From: Collinsella sp. | Lineage (GTDB): Bacteria > Actinomycetota > Coriobacteriia > Coriobacteriales > Coriobacteriaceae | NCBI GenBank assembly: GCA_018382125.1 | Contig: JAGZQO010000038.1 | Coordinates: 1-17,238 of the forward strand | DNA length: 17,238 nucleotides | Direction: 5' to 3' | Shown: in pieces, positions 14,126 through 17,238 of the stretch | How the letters are laid out: every line of letters starts with the position of its first letter | How positions within the stretch are numbered: the first letter of the stretch is position 1 | The notes under the pieces: model-generated | What the model was told of the DNA's origin: nothing | The model's database searches: none | What the model saw: the letters and a program-made list of their open reading frames with translations, nothing else | Program-made: the position numbers and the translations under genes

Positions 14126-14890
14126 CTAGCAAATAACCTGCGTGTGTTCCTCGATGGCGGCACGATCCTCGGCGGCGATGCCCGGCTCGCACACCACGGC
14201 GTCCAAACTGTCCAGGCGGCAGAAGGTGTAGAAGTCGCGCTTGCCGATCTTGCTGGAGTCGGCGATCAGATAGCGCGAGTCTGCTTTGCTAAAAGCGAGC
14301 TGCTGGATACGGCCCTCATCCATGTTGGACGTAGATACGTCACCGTCCAAGATGCCGTTGGCGCCGATAAACGCCGCATCGATGCCCAGCGCACGCAGGG
14401 TATCCTCAGCCGTTGGCCCCACAAAAGCGGCGGTGCGGCGACGGTACATACCGCCCACGAGGCACAGGTCGCAATCTTCGCGCGCCTCGAGCAGGTTAAA
14501 CACCGAAAGCGAATTAGTCACGATGCGCAGGCGAAACGCCGGCAGCATCGAGGCCATCTGCTCAACCGTGGTGCCCGTACCCAAAAAGATGGTCGAGCCC
14601 TCCTCGATAAGCTCCACAGCACGGCGTGCGATCTGCAGTTTTTCCTCGGCATGCTTGGTGCGCTTTTCGCTGTGCGAATACTCATGGCGCAACATAGCGT
14701 GGGGACGACCCTGCGCACTGCGGGCGCCGCCGTGCACGCGCTCGATCTCACCCAGACTCGCAAGTTCTTCGAGGTCGCGGCGAATCGTCATGTCCGAAAC
14801 GCCCAGCGCATCCGAAATCTCCTTGACCGAGACCGTGCCCTGCTCCTCGAGCAGCTGACGAACCTTATCCTGTCGCTCTGCCTTAATCAC
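14126..14890 (-). CDS. DeoR-family transcriptional regulator of sugar metabolism
   Basis: This 254-aa regulator has an N-terminal DeoR winged helix (about 6-57) with VSVKEISDALGVSDMTIRRDLEEL and IERVHGGA. A sugar-phosphate-binding domain follows, with FLGTGTTVEQ (102-111), VTNSL, LVGGMYRR and FIGANGI, as in regulators such as LacR and GlpR. The start is GTG 14888-14890, with AGGAT about 6 nt upstream. A TACAAT hexamer (14943-14948 on the minus strand) could be its -10, but no good -35 is visible. It is divergent from galM across 206 bp, so it may control galM and itself; AAACAA/AACAAA repeats near 14927-14943 could be its sites. A truncated copy lies at 9531-9932. The likely ligand is a sugar phosphate from the lactose/galactose route, by family analogy only. 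Confidence 0.92.
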   Translation of the reverse strand: MIKAERQDKVRQLLEEQGTVSVKEISDALGVSDMTIRRDLEELASLGEIERVHGGARSAQGRPHAMLRHEYSHSEKRTKHAEEKLQIARRAVELIEEGSTIFLGTGTTVEQMASMLPAFRLRIVTNSLSVFNLLEAREDCDLCLVGGMYRRRTAAFVGPTAEDTLRALGIDAAFIGANGILDGDVSTSNMDEGRIQQLAFSKADSRYLIADSSKIGKRDFYTFCRLDSLDAVVCEPGIAAEDRAAIEEHTQVIC

Positions 14891-15096
14891 AATGAATCCT
14901 CGCCGTTCTTTGCGCGCATATCATTCAAACAATAACGAACAAATTGTATCAGACTCGCGCGCGTCAGAAATGAAAGCCCGCACAGCTCCAATCATCACTT
15001 TTTTGAGAAAAATACCCCCTGCTTTAGTGGCGTGTAGTGATAATCTCGCCTGTTCGCGCTACAGTTTGTCCGAAATACCTCGATGTTAGGAACCAA

Positions 15097-16149
15097 ATGA
15101 TCACTTCCGAGCTTTTCGGCACCGCGCCGTGCGGTACCCCCGTTCATCGCTACACCCTCAACGGGCCCGAGATCTGCGTTCGCATTATGGACTATGGCGC
15201 CACCGTGCTGGGCATCGACGTGCCCGACATTCCCGGCAACGTGCGCGATGTGGTGCTGGGCTTCGATAAGCTCGAGGATTACTTTGACAACCCCGCCTGC
15301 TTTGGCGCGACCATCGGCCCCGTGGCAAACCGCACCGCGGGCGCCACGATCACCATCGCCGGCACGGACTGGCATATGCCAGCCAACGAAGGCGTCAACA
15401 ACCTGCACAGCGATCTTGAGCATGGTCTGCACAAGCGCGTGTGGGATGTTGAGCTCGACGAGGTCCATAACGCCGTGCGCATGACCACCTCGCTTGAGGA
15501 CGGTGAGCTGGGCCTGCCCGGCAACCGCACCTTTACGGCCGTGTTTACCGTGACACGCACCGGCCGCTTCCGTATCGAATACGGCTGCGAGAGCGACCGC
15601 GCCACCTACGTGTCCATGACCAACCACACGTACTTTAACCTTGCCGGCCATAACGCCGGCATGGACTGCGAGCACTTCTTTGTTGCCAACGCTGCCCACT
15701 ACCTGCCCATCAACGAGCAGAACATCCCCACCGGCGAGATTGCTCCGGTCGAGGGCACGCCGTTTGACTTTCGCGAGCTGCGCCCCGTCGCGCCTGGCAT
15801 GGAGACCGACGATCCGCAGATTAAGCAGGCCCGTGGCTACGATCACTGTCTGTGCATCGATGGCTATCAGTACGGCCGCAATCTGCGCCGCGCCCTGCAC
15901 GTCGAGGAGATGTGGACCGGTCGTGAGCTGGACTACTACACCACCGCCCCGGGCGTGCAGCTCTACACCGGCAACTGGCTGGGCGACGAGCACGCCAAGG
16001 ACGATGCTAACTATGGCTGGGGCGCCGGCTTTGCCCTCGAGGCAGAGATGTACCCCGACACGCCGCACCAGCCGCTGTTCCCGCAGGGCATTGTGGGCCC
16101 GGGTCACCCCTACAGCAATGTGATCGAATACCACTTTATGAGGCACTAA
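15097..16149 (+). CDS. galM: Aldose 1-epimerase (mutarotase)
   Basis: This cytoplasmic enzyme of 350 aa interconverts the alpha and beta anomers of galactose or glucose, preparing sugar released by beta-galactoside cleavage. It shows GalM-family residues in order: GPVANR with Arg79, NLHSD with His104, TNHTYFNLAGH with His177 (catalytic acid), GYDHC with Asp249, and FALEAEMYPD with Glu315 (catalytic base). The length is normal for the family. I chose ATG 15097, with TTAGG at 15086-15090 6 nt upstream; the open frame back to 15037 has no family resemblance. It is divergent from the DeoR regulator, with which it shares its upstream region. A terminator follows 26 bp after the stop. It fits the lactose theme, although PTS-imported sugars do not strictly need it. 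Confidence 0.95.
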   Translation: MITSELFGTAPCGTPVHRYTLNGPEICVRIMDYGATVLGIDVPDIPGNVRDVVLGFDKLEDYFDNPACFGATIGPVANRTAGATITIAGTDWHMPANEGVNNLHSDLEHGLHKRVWDVELDEVHNAVRMTTSLEDGELGLPGNRTFTAVFTVTRTGRFRIEYGCESDRATYVSMTNHTYFNLAGHNAGMDCEHFFVANAAHYLPINEQNIPTGEIAPVEGTPFDFRELRPVAPGMETDDPQIKQARGYDHCLCIDGYQYGRNLRRALHVEEMWTGRELDYYTTAPGVQLYTGNWLGDEHAKDDANYGWGAGFALEAEMYPDTPHQPLFPQGIVGPGHPYSNVIEYHFMRH

Positions 16150-16175
16150 GCCCACAACGCAACATATCGCACAGC

Positions 16176-16210
16176 AGCGCCCGCCGGCACCACCGCCGAC
16201 GGGCGCTTTG
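16176..16210 (+). terminator. Terminator after galM
   Basis: AGCGCCCGCCGGC (16176-16188) pairs with GCCGACGGGCGCT (16195-16207), with one mismatch and a 6-nt loop, then a short T stretch. It is a strong GC stem with a weak T tail. Confidence 0.65.
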
Positions 16211-16214
16211 CTAC

Positions 16215-16245
16215 CTAGTCATTGGGGACGTTCTTAAATGACTAG
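16215..16245. repeat. REP-like inverted repeat with GGGGACGTTC loop
   Basis: CTAGTCATT (16215-16223) and AATGACTAG (16237-16245) are perfect 9-bp arms around a loop starting GGGGACGTTC. I recall GGGGAC-type palindromes as scattered repeats linked to REP-associated (Y1) transposases in other bacteria; no such gene is in the window. The right arm encodes the last three residues of the broken IIB gene, and its stop codon lies in the loop. Confidence 0.5.
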
Positions 16246-16713
16246 TTGGATGGGGTCGGGATTGGAGCTGGGGAGATAGCGGATTTCTAGCTCTATGCCG
16301 AGCGCCTGCAGCTCTTTGAGGGCAGCAACGTCTGCGTCGCTCACGGCAACCGCGGGCGTTATGGGACGCTTGCCCTCACCCGCCCGCATATGGCCAATGC
16401 TGATCTTGGTAATCGGCACACCACCCTTAACTAGCGCGAGCGCATCGACGGGTGAGGTTACCATGATCAGAATCCATTGACGCGGCGTTGCGGTATGAAT
16501 GATGTCGATGGTCCTTTGCACCGAGAAAAACCGTGTCCAAACGCCTTCTGGCGCCGCCACCCTCATGGGTGCTCATTGGCGCGAATCCGCCGCGATCTCA
16601 TCGTTGACGATTAGGACAAGGTTGGAACCAGTCGCCTCGTTCCACAGCTCAATGTCTTGCCCGCAAATAAACCGGTCGTCGATGCGTGTGAGAAGAATCT
16701 TGGGTTGAGCCAT
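16234..16713 (-). pseudogene. Decayed mannose/sorbose-family PTS EIIB
   Basis: The translation from ATG 16713 matches PTS IIB of the mannose/fructose/sorbose family over its normal length (about 158 codons). The N-terminus is MAQPKILLTRIDDRFICGQD, and the C-terminal half has PRQWILIMVTSPVDALALVKGG and LQALGIELEIRYLPSSNP. An in-frame TGA at 16573-16575 splits it between DEIAADSRQ and APMRVAAPEG; the frame itself is intact. The family's phospho-accepting His in R(L/F)IHGQV is Cys here (codon 17), and the following Val is Asp. Two independent hits to function argue for a pseudogene over read-through. No IIA, IIC or IID gene lies nearby. The 3' end runs into a REP-like repeat that supplies the stop codon. 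Confidence 0.85.
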
Positions 16714-16802
16714 CGCCACCCCATTCTGTTTGAGACCCGTAAGAGCAAGACATCGCGTCTCCAATATTAGTGCATTTAAAGTGAGAAAAGCCGTCAGAAC
16801 AC

Positions 16803-16831
16803 TTGCGCGGATGTGCGATGTCCCGTATCAT
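16803..16831 (+). promoter_or_regulatory. Predicted tRNA-Thr promoter
   Basis: TTGCGC (16803-16808), a 17-bp spacer, TATCAT (16826-16831), about 40 bp before the tRNA. A dyad TGACGC/GCGTCA (16842-16860) sits in the leader between promoter and tRNA. Confidence 0.6.
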
Positions 16832-16870
16832 AGACAGCCGTTGACGCCTCAGTTGCGTCATCATATGGCC

Positions 16871-16946
16871 GCCAGCGTAGCTCAGTTGGTAGAGCACCGC
16901 TCTCGTAAAGCGGGGGTCACCGGTTCGAGCCCGGTCGCTGGCTCCA
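16871..16946 (+). tRNA. tRNA-Thr (CGT anticodon)
   Basis: This is a complete 76-nt cloverleaf. Acceptor arms GCCAGCG and CGCTGGC pair fully. The D arm is GCTC/GAGC. The anticodon stem CCGCT/AGCGG encloses CTCGTAA, giving anticodon CGT (reads ACG). The T arm is ACCGG/CCGGT with TTCGAGC. The discriminator is T, and the CCA end is encoded. A terminator follows 11 bp later, so it is a single-tRNA transcript. Confidence 0.97.
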
Positions 16947-16957
16947 TTGCACAAGAT

Positions 16958-16981
16958 AGCCGCCTTTGGGCGGCTTTTTTG
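16958..16981 (+). terminator. Rho-independent terminator after tRNA-Thr
   Basis: AGCCGCC (16958-16964), loop TTTG, GGCGGCT (16969-16975), then TTTTTG. It is a compact, typical terminator. Confidence 0.93.
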
Positions 16982-17045
16982 TTGCCATTTCGGGCACACA
17001 TCCGCCAATCCAGGCACAACGCCGCCGGCAACTCCCCTACGCAAC

Positions 17046-17096
17046 AAAAAGCCCCGTCAACCGCAATCCCCAAAGGAACCACGATCAGCGGGGCTT
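17046..17096 (-). terminator. Terminator of the minus-strand gene at the right edge
   Basis: AAGCCCCG (17049-17056) pairs with CGGGGCTT (17089-17096) across a 32-nt loop. On the minus strand the stem is followed by a T run (CTTTTTGTTG). It lies 46 bp past the stop codon of the partial gene. Confidence 0.65.
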
Positions 17097-17141
17097 AAAC
17101 GCGCTCCCCAAGGGGAACCACGCTAGCTCACGAGCAGTGCG

Positions 17142-17238
17142 CTACTCCTCCCAGTAAGCGTCTGCAAGCAGCTTAAAGCAGATCTTCTTGACCGGCTGCG
17201 CGCCATCGCCCGGGAACTCGAGCGTGGGCATGTGAGGC
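17142..17238 (-). CDS. 3' end of an unidentified gene
   Basis: The minus-strand frame from the window edge ends in TAG at 17142-17144. The last residues read MPTLEFPGDGAQPVKKICFK then LLADAYWEE, about 31 complete codons in all. The composition is that of a real soluble protein, and a terminator follows at the right distance. I do not recognise the family from this fragment. Confidence 0.6.
   Translation of the reverse strand, partial: PHMPTLEFPGDGAQPVKKICFKLLADAYWEE

Noticed and set aside
14959..14966. Further TGACGCG octamer (GCGCGTCA) upstream of deoR
   Set aside because: It is a single copy in a CG-rich run, and one 8-mer of this kind is expected about by chance in this length.
16573..16575. 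TGA read as selenocysteine or programmed read-through in the IIB gene
   Set aside because: IIB proteins have no selenocysteine at this position, no recoding structure is evident, and the active-site His is also lost.
16730..17098. Open frames on both strands across the tRNA
   Set aside because: They include the tRNA-Thr and its terminator; the translation is that of structural RNA.

Overview
The window looks like a carbohydrate-utilisation region of a high-GC Gram-positive gut bacterium. Collinsella or a close relative in the Coriobacteriia is my best guess. That rests on the GC-rich codon use, the strong Shine-Dalgarno sites, and the density of lactose-family PTS permeases, 6-phospho-glycosidases and LacI/GntR/DeoR regulators. 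It is inferred, not proven.

Left block (1-7605) is a double lactose/beta-galactoside PTS locus. It holds the C-terminal part of one 6-phospho-beta-galactosidase (lacG-like), a fused EIICB permease (lacE-like) with a strong terminator, a convergent LacI-family regulator, then a second EIICB and a complete LacG closed by another strong terminator. The divergent lacI/lacE2 region carries a perfect LacI-type palindrome (4139-4152). EIICB imports and phosphorylates the sugar, and LacG cleaves the 6-phosphate product. No EIIA gene is visible, so that subunit must come from elsewhere.

Middle block (7606-9932) is accessory. It has a four-unit array of 55-bp dyad repeats on an exact 80-bp period and an unusual cluster of eight TGACGCG-like sites around a promoter. 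These are followed by an AlbA_2/HATPase/winged-helix regulator gene of lower GC and a 5'-truncated copy of a DeoR-family gene.

Third block (10019-13852) has a third lactose-family EIICB on the minus strand. It is divergent from a gene for an uncharacterised TIM-barrel-like protein, which is followed by a GntR/UTRA regulator. Their shared AT-rich intergenic region holds two dyads, each just downstream of a predicted promoter, plus an inverted pair of an 11-bp motif that also occurs at the lacI/lacE2 region. This looks like a self-contained sugar-sensing cassette whose substrate is unknown.

Right block (13853-17238) holds a further pair of 55-bp dyad units, the complete DeoR-family regulator divergent from galM (aldose 1-epimerase), and a decayed mannose-family PTS IIB gene with an in-frame stop and its active-site His replaced. 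A REP-like inverted repeat lies across the end of that gene. It is followed by a tRNA-Thr(CGT) with promoter and terminator, and the 3' end of an unidentified minus-strand gene.

The most unusual content is non-coding: the eight-unit dyad repeat family with alternating subtypes, and the TGACGCG site array. A 29-bp version of that array recurs at 14031-14059 beside the second deoR copy, pointing to a shared ancestral locus.
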